Shown here: positions 1 to 5,626 of the stretch, piece by piece
Numbering within the stretch: the stretch's first letter is position 1
Layout of the letters: each line of letters begins with the position of its first letter
Source: an uncultured Paracoccaceae bacterium
GTDB taxonomy: Bacteria > Pseudomonadota > Alphaproteobacteria > Rhodobacterales > Rhodobacteraceae
DNA length: 5,981 nucleotides
Direction of reading: 5' to 3'
NCBI GenBank assembly: GCA_937907485.1
Contig: CALESR010000124.1
Span: 1-5,981, forward strand
Notes under the pieces: generated by a model
Seen by the model: only the letters and a program-made list of their open reading frames with translations
Database searches by the model: none
Told to the model about the DNA's origin: nothing
Program-made: the position numbers and the translations under genes

Positions 1-253
1 GCTCGACCTCGCCGCCGAAATCGGCGTGGCCGGGGGTGTCGACGATGTTGATGCGCGCGCCGTGCCATTCGACCGAGGTCGCCTTGGCCAGAATGGTGAT
101 CCCGCGCTCGCGCTCCAGATCGTTGGAATCCATCGCCCGTTCGGTGACGGCCTGCCCGGTGCGATACGAGCCGGATTGCTTCAGAAGTTCGTCCACCAGA
201 GTGGTCTTGCCGTGGTCGACATGCGCGATGATCGCGATGTTGCGGATATCCAT
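1..253 (-). CDS. typA: TypA/BipA ribosome-associated translational GTPase, N-terminal fragment
   Basis: This is the first 84 codons of a TypA/BipA GTPase; the rest lies beyond the left edge. TypA is an EF-G-like GTPase that binds 70S ribosomes and supports ribosome assembly and growth under cold or other stress. The visible part is the start of the GTP-binding domain. The G1 P-loop AHVDHGKT is at residues 10-17, the switch I/G2 motif RGIT at 50-53, and the G3 motif DTPGHADF at 72-79. The stretch MDSNDLERERGIT just before and across G2 is typical of TypA rather than LepA or EF-Tu, and the protein begins MDIRNIAIIAH as TypA usually does. The ATG at 253 is chosen because family homology begins there; a purine-rich GGGAAA lies a few bases upstream. 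It diverges from the small gene at 401, leaving 147 bp that should hold its promoter, though I see no clear -35/-10 pair. Confidence 0.95.
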   Translation of the reverse strand, partial: MDIRNIAIIAHVDHGKTTLVDELLKQSGSYRTGQAVTERAMDSNDLERERGITILAKATSVEWHGARINIVDTPGHADFGGEVE

Positions 254-354
254 GATGCGTTTCCCGTGTGATTGGCGCCGCGATAGAGGAAAACAAGGGC
301 ATTGGCCAGTGGCCCCGAGGGCTGTTCCGCAGGGAACCGCGCCCGTTCACACAA

Positions 355-375
355 TGATGCAGGATAGAGGCATCA
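355..375. promoter_or_regulatory. Perfect 6-bp dyad upstream of the small secreted-protein gene
   Basis: TGATGC (355-360) and GCATCA (370-375) form an exact inverted repeat with a 9-nt spacer, ending 17 bp before the GGAG ribosome-binding site of the gene at 401. It could be an operator or a small 5'-leader hairpin. A dyad this short can occur by chance, and no binding protein is implied by the sequence. Confidence 0.22.
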
Positions 376-400
376 AACCACCTGACAAACCGGAGCCACC

Positions 401-601
401 ATGACCCGTCCTGCCCTGATCCTCGCCGCGCTGATCGCGCTGACCTCGCCCGCCGCCGCCGTCCAGCCGATCGCCAGCCCCGTTGCGGGCGTGACGATGC
501 ACGGCGATGAGGTGCAGTTCATCCGCACCTGCCGCCCCGGCGAACGCCCTGCCAACCCGCGCCAATGCCGTCAGCCCGGCGGCTCGCGTCCGCTGATCTG
601 A
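401..601 (+). CDS. Small secreted protein of unknown function (66 aa)
   Basis: I do not recognise a family. The protein starts with a short, clear signal peptide: MTRP, a hydrophobic core of Ala/Leu/Ile to about residue 15, then SPAAA at 16-20, a good signal-peptidase I site. The predicted mature part is about 46 residues, rich in Pro, Arg and Gly. It has two cysteines (C44 and C56) that could form one disulfide after export to the periplasm. The start is supported by GGAG at 392-395, 5 nt before the ATG. It faces the YitT-family gene tail to tail with only 7 bp between the stop codons and no recognisable terminator between them. The signal peptide and ribosome-binding site make it more likely a real gene than a chance frame in GC-rich DNA, but conservation has not been tested. 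Confidence 0.72.
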   Translation: MTRPALILAALIALTSPAAAVQPIASPVAGVTMHGDEVQFIRTCRPGERPANPRQCRQPGGSRPLI

Positions 602-608
602 AGCCCGC

Positions 609-1214
609 TCAGGTCACGATATACCGGTCGCGCCGGTGGTTGATGGCGATGACGCCATTGACCACCGCCGAGCCCAGCGCTGACCACGCCACCAGCCGCC
701 AATCCGGCAGCAAGGCCAGCGCCAGCGTGAACAGCCCGGCGTCAAAGCCCAGTTGCACCCAACCCGCCCGCCAGCCCAGTCGGTCCTGCGCCAGCAGCGC
801 CAGAATGCCGATGCCGCCGAGGCTGGCGCCGTGACGAAACAGCGCCAGCAGCGCTGAACCCGAGACCAGCCCGAACAGCACCGCCCCCGCCGCGACATTC
901 AGATCGGCAAAGCCGATCCACCCCGGCATCAGCACGCTGAGCCCGGACACCAGCGCCACGGCGGCAAAGGTCTTGACGGTGAAGCCAAGGCCAAAGCGGC
1001 GATAGCCCAGCCAGTAGAAGGGCAGGTTGACGGCAAAGAACACCGGGCCGAACCCGAGGCCGGTGGCATAGGAAATCAGCACCGCCAGCCCTGCTGTCTG
1101 GCCGGTGATGAGGCCCAGATGGGTCAGGATCACCACGCCGAAACTCGCCATCACCGCGCCATAGGCGATGCCTTGGGCGTCCTCGAAGGCAGAGTGATGG
1201 GCGGGGTCGGTCAT
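609..1214 (-). CDS. YitT-family multi-pass inner-membrane protein
   Basis: A 201-residue integral membrane protein of the YitT family (YitT_membrane domain), whose transported substrate or exact role is unknown. About five or six hydrophobic segments are visible: roughly residues 13-31, 41-50 joined to 55-70, 79-98, 107-125, 131-143 and 153-170, with a last one at 175-191. The family glycine motif is seen as GLITGQTAGLAVLISY at 34-49. A related second motif, GASLGGIGILALLAQ, is at 129-143, so the two halves look like an internal duplication. The protein stops soon after the last membrane segment (INHRRDRYIVT), so it lacks the soluble C-terminal DUF2179 domain of Bacillus YitT; short forms of about 200 residues are usual in proteobacteria. 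I chose the ATG at 1214 (MTDPAHHSAF) over an in-frame upstream start at 1307, because the extra 31 residues are Arg/Pro-rich, non-membrane, and coded across an extragenic hairpin element. Confidence 0.88.
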   Translation of the reverse strand: MTDPAHHSAFEDAQGIAYGAVMASFGVVILTHLGLITGQTAGLAVLISYATGLGFGPVFFAVNLPFYWLGYRRFGLGFTVKTFAAVALVSGLSVLMPGWIGFADLNVAAGAVLFGLVSGSALLALFRHGASLGGIGILALLAQDRLGWRAGWVQLGFDAGLFTLALALLPDWRLVAWSALGSAVVNGVIAINHRRDRYIVT

Positions 1215-1228
1215 GGCGGGACTCAAGT

Positions 1229-1261
1229 CGGCAGGGTGCCGTCGGCATCGCAAGCCTGCCG
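1229..1261 (-). promoter_or_regulatory. Possible nested hairpin in the leader of the YitT-family gene
   Basis: CGGCAGG (1229-1235) pairs exactly with CCTGCCG (1255-1261). Inside the loop, TGCC (1237-1240) pairs with GGCA (1244-1247) around GTC. The structure ends about 15 bp upstream of the YitT-family start codon on the minus strand, in the 5' leader if transcription begins upstream. It has no U-tract, so it is not a simple terminator. It matches no riboswitch class I can recognise, and GC-rich DNA yields such pairs fairly often by chance. Confidence 0.3.
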
Positions 1262-1284
1262 GTCGGCCGCAAGGGGCAGAGCGT

Positions 1285-1353
1285 CGCAGGGGGGCGCTGC
1301 CCCCCACGGGCCGTTCCGGCCCTCACCCCGGGATATTTGCAGAGCAAAGATGG
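1285..1353 (+). repeat. REP-like extragenic element: three consecutive hairpins
   Basis: Three perfect stem-loops follow one another. GGGGGGC-GCT-GCCCCCC spans 1289-1305, GGGCCG-TTC-CGGCCC spans 1308-1322, and TTTGC-AGA-GCAAA spans 1336-1348. The last sits in the string GGGATATTTGCAGAGCAAAG (from 1330). I recall elements of this form (GC-rich hairpins followed by GGATATTT...AAGATG) as numerous in intergenic regions of Rhodobacterales genomes; that is memory and not a search result. No open reading frame fits. It lies between two divergent genes, 71 bp upstream of the YitT-family start and 163 bp upstream of icd. Its first 20 bases recur at 1438 with 18 matches. Confidence 0.65.
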
Positions 1354-1368
1354 GGACGCGGGCGGCGC

Positions 1369-1409
1369 GATTCATGAAATGTATACCATTGCACACAATG
1401 GACTTGACG
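1369..1409. promoter_or_regulatory. A+T-rich palindrome cluster, candidate operator/promoter for icd
   Basis: This is the most A+T-rich stretch of the divergent intergenic region, and it is packed with exact dyads. TTCATGAA is at 1371-1378, GTATAC at 1381-1386, and CCATTG-CACA-CAATGG at 1386-1401. TTGACG at 1404-1409 matches a sigma-70 -35 box in the icd direction, but no good -10 lies 16-18 bp after it. A GATTC at 1369-1373 fits the CcrM methylation site GANTC of alphaproteobacteria. The TGTATACCA string resembles half of the operators bound by GntR-family (FadR/FCD-type) regulators; this is a resemblance only. The site could serve icd, the YitT-family gene, or both. Confidence 0.42.
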
Positions 1410-1437
1410 CAGCGCCGCATTTGCGCGAGGAAACGGG

Positions 1438-1505
1438 CGCAGCGGGGCGTTGCCCCCATAGGTGCCCGGTGGATGCCCGCCGGGCGGCGTTTGGCCCAGA
1501 CGGAG
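1438..1505 (+). repeat. Second, degenerate copy of the REP-like element, abutting icd
   Basis: CGCAGCGGGGCGTTGCCCCC (1438-1457) matches 1285-1304 at 18 of 20 positions, in the same orientation 153 bp downstream. It again forms a hairpin, GGGGC-GTT-GCCCC (1444-1456). A second hairpin, GCCCG-C-CGGGC (1475-1485), and a tail, GCGTTTGGCCCAGACGGAG, follow in the same order as in the first unit. The tail is only loosely like the first unit's tail, so beyond the 20-bp match the homology is inference. The GGAG at 1502-1505, the best ribosome-binding site for icd, is the last part of this copy. Confidence 0.4.
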
Positions 1506-1515
1506 TGCCCTTGCC

Positions 1516-3711
1516 ATGAGCGATACAACCGACATCATCTATACCAAGGTTGACGAGGCCCCCGAGCTGGCCCGCGCCTCGCTGGAGCCGATCATCCGCG
1601 CCTTTGCCGGGGCGGCGGGGATCAGCATCGAAACGCGCGACATTTCGGTCGCCGGGCGCATTCTGGCGGTGTTCGCGGACCTGCTGACGCCCGAGCAGCG
1701 GGTCGGCAACGATCTGGCGGCGCTGGGCGAACTGGTCAAGACGCCCGCTGCCAATGTCATCAAGCTGCCGAACATCTCGGCCTCGCAGCCGCAGTTGAAC
1801 GCGGCGATCAAGGAATTGCAGGCCAAGGGCTATGCGCTGCCCGATTACCCCGAATCCCCCGCCGACGACGCCCAAAAGGCGATCAAGGCGCGGTATGACA
1901 CGGTCAAGGGCTCGGCGGTGAACCCGGTCCTGCGCGAGGGCAACAGCGACCGGCGCGCCGCCAAGGCAGTCAAGGCCTATGCGCAGGCGCATCCGCATTC
2001 GATGGGCCAGTGGACGTCGGCGTCCAAGACCTCGGTCGCCTCGATGCCGGGCAATGACTTCTTTGCCAACGAAAAATCCGCGACCATCAGCGCCGCGCAG
2101 GCCGGGGGGGCGAAGATCACCTTCACGCCCGAGGGGGGCGCCGAAGTCCTGCTCAAGGACAAGCTGAAATACCTCGAGGGTGAGGTGGTCGATGCCACCT
2201 TCCTGTCGGTGGCCGCCCTGCGCGCCTATATCAAGGCGCAGATCGCGGCGGTCGAGCCCGGTGTGCTGTTCTCGGCGCATCTGAAGGCCACGATGATGAA
2301 GGTCTCGGACCCGATCCTGTTTGGCCATTTCGTCAGCGTCTGGCTGGAGGATTTCCTCAGCCAGCATGGCGCCGAAGTCACCGCACTGGGCTGGAACCCG
2401 AATTCGGGCCTCGGCGATCTGGAAAAGCGCATCGCGGGCAATGCCACGCTGGAGGCCGCCTACAAGGCCGCGATGGCGGCACGTCCGGCGATGTACATGG
2501 TGAACTCGGACAAGGGGATCACCAACCTGCATGTGTCCTCGGATGTCATCATCGACGCCTCGATGCCGGCGGTGTTCAAGGCGGGCGGCAAGGGCTGGGG
2601 CCCGGATGGCAAGGACGCGGATGTGCTGTGCTGCATCCCGGACAACGCCTATGCCTGCGTTTACGATGAGACGGTGAAATACTTCAAGGAAACCGGCACC
2701 CTGGACGTGCGCACCTGCGGTGCGGTGTCGAACGTCGGCCTGATGGCGCAGGCGGCCGAGGAATACGGCAGCCACGGCACCACCTTCGAGCTGCCCGCCA
2801 AGGGGACCGTGCGCATCGTGCTGGCCTCGGGCGAGGTGCTGCATGAGCATGCGGTGGACAAGGGCGACATCTGGCGCTCGGCCACGGCGAAAAAGGCGCC
2901 GATCCTCGACTGGATCAGCCTCGGCATCGCGCGGTTCAAGGCGACCGGGGCGGGGGCCTTCTGGCTGGATGCCAACCGCGCGCATGACCGCGAGCTAATC
3001 GGCTATGTCAAGCCGGCGCTCAAGGCTGCAGGGATCGACATTCCGATCATGGACCCGCGCGCCGCCACCCGCTTCAGCTTTGAAACCATGCGGGCGGGCC
3101 GCGACTGCGTCACCATCACCGGCAACGTGCTGCGCGACTACCTGACCGACCTGTTCCCGATTCTGGAGCTGGGAACCTCGGCCAAGATGCTGTCGATCGT
3201 CAAGCTGATGAACGGCGGCGGCATGTTCGAGACCGGCGCCGGTGGCACCGCGCCCAAGCATGTGCAGCAGTTGGTCGAGGAAAATCACCTGCGTTGGGAC
3301 TCGTTGGGCGAATTCTGCGCACTGGGCGAGTCGTTCAACTTCCTCGCCGAGGCCAAGGGCAAGCCGCAGGCGGCGGTGCTGGGCGCGGCGGTGGATGCCG
3401 CGGTGCAGGGCGTGCTCGACAACAACCGCTCGCCGCGTGGCCGGGTGGGGCAGGACGACAACCGCACCTCGCACTACTGGTTCGCGCGCTATTGGGCCGA
3501 GGCCCTCGCTGCGCAGACCACCGACTCCGCGCTGGCCGCGCATTTCGCCCCCATCGCCAAGGCGCTGGCGGATGGCGAGGCGGCGATCCTGTCCGAACTG
3601 CACGGGGTCGAGGGCGCGCCCGCCGATCTGGGCGGCTACTACCACCTCGACCCGGTCAAGCTGGCGGCGGTCATGCGCCCCTCGGCGACGCTGAACGCGA
3701 TCATCGGCTAA
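1516..3711 (+). CDS. icd: Monomeric NADP-dependent isocitrate dehydrogenase (EC 1.1.1.42)
   Basis: A complete 731-residue cytoplasmic enzyme that oxidatively decarboxylates isocitrate to 2-oxoglutarate, CO2 and NADPH in the TCA cycle. Length and sequence fit the monomeric type (about 740 residues, as in Azotobacter vinelandii and Corynebacterium), not the ~420-residue homodimeric type. Family landmarks in order: TKVDEAPELA near 10-19; the isocitrate-binding loop LREGNSDRR at 139-147; HLKATMMKVSDPI at 255-267 with the conserved Lys 257; RTCGAVSNVGLMAQAAEEYG at 399-418; ANRAHDREL at 486-494 with acidic metal-ligand candidates nearby; NGGGMFETGAGGTAPKH at 566-582, whose His and the following HLRWDSLGE (591-599) contribute to NADP binding; and DNNRSPRGRVGQDDNRTSHY at 635-654. 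Residue roles come from the known family. The ATG at 1516 is used because homology begins at once (MSDTTDIIYTKVDEAP) and GGAG lies 10 nt upstream. An in-frame GTG at 1462 would add 18 residues coded by the hairpin element. No frameshift or missing motif is seen. Confidence 0.97.
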   Translation: MSDTTDIIYTKVDEAPELARASLEPIIRAFAGAAGISIETRDISVAGRILAVFADLLTPEQRVGNDLAALGELVKTPAANVIKLPNISASQPQLNAAIKELQAKGYALPDYPESPADDAQKAIKARYDTVKGSAVNPVLREGNSDRRAAKAVKAYAQAHPHSMGQWTSASKTSVASMPGNDFFANEKSATISAAQAGGAKITFTPEGGAEVLLKDKLKYLEGEVVDATFLSVAALRAYIKAQIAAVEPGVLFSAHLKATMMKVSDPILFGHFVSVWLEDFLSQHGAEVTALGWNPNSGLGDLEKRIAGNATLEAAYKAAMAARPAMYMVNSDKGITNLHVSSDVIIDASMPAVFKAGGKGWGPDGKDADVLCCIPDNAYACVYDETVKYFKETGTLDVRTCGAVSNVGLMAQAAEEYGSHGTTFELPAKGTVRIVLASGEVLHEHAVDKGDIWRSATAKKAPILDWISLGIARFKATGAGAFWLDANRAHDRELIGYVKPALKAAGIDIPIMDPRAATRFSFETMRAGRDCVTITGNVLRDYLTDLFPILELGTSAKMLSIVKLMNGGGMFETGAGGTAPKHVQQLVEENHLRWDSLGEFCALGESFNFLAEAKGKPQAAVLGAAVDAAVQGVLDNNRSPRGRVGQDDNRTSHYWFARYWAEALAAQTTDSALAAHFAPIAKALADGEAAILSELHGVEGAPADLGGYYHLDPVKLAAVMRPSATLNAIIG

Positions 3712-3733
3712 GGTCGAGGCATCGCCACGGATC

Positions 3734-3764
3734 AAGGGGGCGGCCCGCCGGGTCGCCCCTTTTT
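3734..3764 (+). terminator. Strong Rho-independent terminator after icd
   Basis: A 13-bp stem pairs 3734-3746 with 3750-3762 around a 3-nt GCC loop. It contains two G-U pairs. The run of five T at 3760-3764 forms the U-tract and partly overlaps the 3' arm. It begins 22 bp after the icd stop codon, so icd is probably transcribed as a single-gene unit and the downstream pair needs its own promoter. Confidence 0.9.
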
Positions 3765-3820
3765 CCTTGCGATGGGTCAAGGACAGGCGCGGCGGTGTTT
3801 GCCACTCTGGTCGAAAGATC

Positions 3821-3826
3821 AGGAGG
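3821..3826 (+). promoter_or_regulatory. Consensus Shine-Dalgarno that fixes the start of the 180-aa gene
   Basis: AGGAGG matches the anti-Shine-Dalgarno sequence perfectly and stands 5 nt before the ATG at 3832. It favours this start over the in-frame ATG at 3772, which would put a charged 20-residue extension in front of the signal peptide. Confidence 0.85.
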
Positions 3827-3831
3827 ATGCG

Positions 3832-4374
3832 ATGCGCGCGTGGGTTGGGGCGGTTCTCGGTCTGGGTCTGGCGACGGGGGCGGCGGCGCAGACGCCGCTG
3901 CGCCTGAACGGCGGTGACGCGATCCTTCCGGCGGGGGAATGGCAGGTGACGGTGCTGGCCGACGGGGCCGAGGCGCGGCGCAGCCTCGGGCCGGGCCATG
4001 ACCTGACGGCCCGCATCCGGATCGAACCGCTGACGGGTGACCCCGGCGGCGATGCGCTGGCGCGGCGGATGGGCGATCTGCAGCAGGCGCTGATGGCTGG
4101 CAAGGAGCTGACCTATTTCGAAACCGCGCCGCTGACGCAGCCCGGTCTGCGCTGCCTGCACGCGCAAAGCATCCGGGCCGAAGTGCCACCATACACGGTG
4201 CCGGGCGCGCCCTGGGGCGACTATGCCGTGCACCGGATCTGTGCCCTGCCGGGCAGGGCGGGGCTGGTGGTGATGCTCTATTCCGAGCGGCTCGGCCCGC
4301 AGGATCCGCTCTATCCCGCGCGTGACACCGAGGCGCAGGATTTCTTTGACTCGTTTCGCCCTGCGGCCCCTTGA
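3832..4374 (+). CDS. Predicted periplasmic protein of unknown function (180 aa)
   Basis: I do not recognise a family. The N-terminus is a textbook signal peptide: MRAW, a hydrophobic Gly/Ala/Leu/Val core, then GAAA|Q with cleavage expected after residue 19. The mature protein of about 160 residues has no further membrane segment and should be periplasmic. Two cysteines, in GLRCLH (C108) and HRICAL (C137), could form a disulfide. Other features are GGDAILPAGEWQVTVLADG near 27-45, which reads as a beta-rich start, and a C-terminal DTEAQDFFDSFRP (165-177), a helix that often closes small secreted domains. The start is set by a consensus AGGAGG. The next gene begins 46 bp after its stop with no terminator between, so the two are probably co-transcribed, which would pair an exported protein with an esterase. 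No specific function can be given. Confidence 0.85.
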   Translation: MRAWVGAVLGLGLATGAAAQTPLRLNGGDAILPAGEWQVTVLADGAEARRSLGPGHDLTARIRIEPLTGDPGGDALARRMGDLQQALMAGKELTYFETAPLTQPGLRCLHAQSIRAEVPPYTVPGAPWGDYAVHRICALPGRAGLVVMLYSERLGPQDPLYPARDTEAQDFFDSFRPAAP

Positions 4375-4420
4375 TCCCGGCCCGGCGCCGTGGCCTTCTG
4401 GGGGCAAAGGGGGACACCGC

Positions 4421-5437
4421 ATGGCCAAGCTCGGACTTCTCGCCGCATTGCTGATCGCCCGCGCACCCGAGGGGGTGGCGGCGGCGTGGTTCGCGGGTCG
4501 CCGCAGGGTCGTCGACGGGCGGCGGATCGACCCCAAGGCGATGGCGCTGGGCGAGTTGTTCAACCGCGTGCGCCTGCCCGGTGTGGTGCCGACGCTGGCT
4601 GAAAGCCGCCGCTCGTTGCAGATCCTCGCCGAGAAATTCGACCTGCCCAGCCCCCCCGGCGTGGCCAAGCGCGACCTGACGCTGGCCGGCCGCCCGGCCC
4701 GGATCTATGACACGCAGCCCGAGGGCGTGCACCGCCCCTGCCTGCTGTATCTGCATGGCGGCGGCTGGGTGCAGGGCGGGCTCGACACCCATGACGGGCT
4801 CTGCGGCCAGATCGCGCTCGAGGCCGGAATCCGGGTGATCGCCCTCGACTATCGCCTTGCGCCGGAACACAAATTTCCCGCCGGGCCGGATGATGTGCTG
4901 GCGGCGTGGCGCGCGCTCAGGGCCGATCCGGCGGCCTTTGGCATCGACCCCGAACGCCTCGCCGTCGGCGGCGACAGCGCGGGCGGCAACCTGACCGCCG
5001 TGCTGATGCACGATCTGGGCGCGGCGGGCGAGGCGCTGCCCAAGGCGCAGGTGCTGATCTATCCGGCCGTCGATGCCCGCATGGCGACCCGCTCGATGCA
5101 GGCGCTGCGGCACGCCTATGTCCTGCCACGCGACCGTATCGGCTGGTATCTGGACCAATATCTGCCCGAAGGGCAGGACCGCGACGACCCCCGCGTCTCG
5201 CCCTTGCGCTCGCCGCATCTGGCGGGCCAACCCCGCGCGCTGATCCTGCACGCCGGGCATGACCCGCTGTGGGATGACGGCATTCTGGCCTTTGACGCCT
5301 TGGCCGCCGCCGGGGTCAGCGTGACGCTGTTGCCCTATCCCGGTCAGGTGCATGCCTTCGTCAGCGCCCGCCGCGCCATCCCGCAGGCGCGCGACGCGGT
5401 CAGCCGGATCAGCGGGTGGTTGCACGGGGCGCTCTGA
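4421..5437 (+). CDS. Alpha/beta-hydrolase, HSL (family IV) esterase/lipase
   Basis: A 338-residue alpha/beta-hydrolase of the bacterial hormone-sensitive-lipase group, predicted to hydrolyse carboxylic esters; the natural substrate is unknown. The oxyanion-hole motif HGGGW is at 112-116, followed by DYRLAPEHKFPAG at 143-155, a family IV hallmark. The nucleophile elbow GDSAGGN at 184-190 carries the catalytic Ser 186, with Asp 281 in HAGHDPLWDDG and His 311 in GQVHAF completing the triad. The first 75 residues form the cap-like N-terminal region. It opens with MAKLGLLAALLIARAPEGVAAAW, which is hydrophobic but lacks a clear cleavage site, so the enzyme may be cytoplasmic or loosely membrane-associated. 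AGGGGG at 4408-4413, 7 nt before the ATG, supports the 4421 start. An in-frame ATG at 4322 would overlap the upstream gene and add 33 basic residues. All catalytic motifs are intact. Confidence 0.93.
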   Translation: MAKLGLLAALLIARAPEGVAAAWFAGRRRVVDGRRIDPKAMALGELFNRVRLPGVVPTLAESRRSLQILAEKFDLPSPPGVAKRDLTLAGRPARIYDTQPEGVHRPCLLYLHGGGWVQGGLDTHDGLCGQIALEAGIRVIALDYRLAPEHKFPAGPDDVLAAWRALRADPAAFGIDPERLAVGGDSAGGNLTAVLMHDLGAAGEALPKAQVLIYPAVDARMATRSMQALRHAYVLPRDRIGWYLDQYLPEGQDRDDPRVSPLRSPHLAGQPRALILHAGHDPLWDDGILAFDALAAAGVSVTLLPYPGQVHAFVSARRAIPQARDAVSRISGWLHGAL

Positions 5438-5544
5438 CCCCCTCTCGCGTGTTCATCGTGCCGGCAAATACTCACTGACCTGCGGCCCTGCCTCCCCCCG
5501 ATCCAGGCCCGCCAGCAATGGCAACTCGGGCAGAATCGGCGCGC

Positions 5545-5572
5545 TTGATTTTGGGGCGGGAGGGCGCATTCT
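5545..5572 (+). promoter_or_regulatory. Weak candidate promoter for the Sel1-repeat gene
   Basis: TTGATT (5545-5550) and CATTCT (5567-5572) stand 16 nt apart, each with partial matches to sigma-70 boxes, about 55 bp before the start codon at 5627. It is the only such pair I could find in the 189-bp gap after the esterase. Rhodobacterales promoters are often poor matches to consensus, so confidence is low. Confidence 0.22.
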
Positions 5573-5593
5573 GGCGCCAAGCCCGCCGGACCC

Positions 5594-5608
5594 GCGCCGC
5601 GACGGCGC
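5594..5608 (+). other. Short hairpin just before the Sel1-gene ribosome-binding site
   Basis: GCGCCG-CGA-CGGCGC forms a perfect 6-bp stem with a 3-nt loop, ending 7 nt before the GGGGTGA at 5616-5622 that is the likely ribosome-binding site. It is followed by CCTTGTTGG, which is too poor in T for a convincing terminator of the esterase operon. It may be a 5'-leader structure or chance in GC-rich sequence. Confidence 0.25.
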
Positions 5609-5626
5609 CCTTGTTGGGGTGACGCC

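Noticed and set aside
324..347. GTTCC-GCAG-GGAAC dyad containing GGAAC, followed by CGTT, considered as an EcfG (general stress) promoter
   Set aside because: GGAAC and CGTT are only about 7 bp apart instead of 16-17, and the opposite strand has no CGTT at the right distance.
36..404. 122-codon plus-strand frame opposite typA
   Set aside because: It overlaps the conserved GTPase domain of typA on the other strand and shows no coding features of its own.
1289..1322. Two GC-rich hairpins considered as a Rho-independent terminator
   Set aside because: No T-run follows in either direction and the element sits between divergent genes where no transcript is expected to end; a repetitive extragenic element fits better.
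1215..1515. Divergent intergenic region scanned for tRNA, attachment site or insertion-sequence ends
   Set aside because: No cloverleaf, no transposase fragment and no target-site duplication could be found; only the hairpin elements and palindromes described above.
1372..2985. 537-codon open frame on the minus strand opposite icd
   Set aside because: It lies antisense to a clear enzyme gene. The translation is Arg/Gly/His/Asp-rich with no recognisable domain, the usual result of reading GC-rich coding DNA in a complementary frame.
2995..4668. 557-codon minus-strand open frame
   Set aside because: It spans the 3' part of icd, the terminator and two further plus-strand genes; composition is Arg-rich and no family motif is visible.
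3701..5425. 574-codon minus-strand open frame
   Set aside because: Antisense to the periplasmic protein and the esterase, whose signal peptide and catalytic triad are intact. The Pro/Ala/Arg-rich composition indicates a shadow frame.
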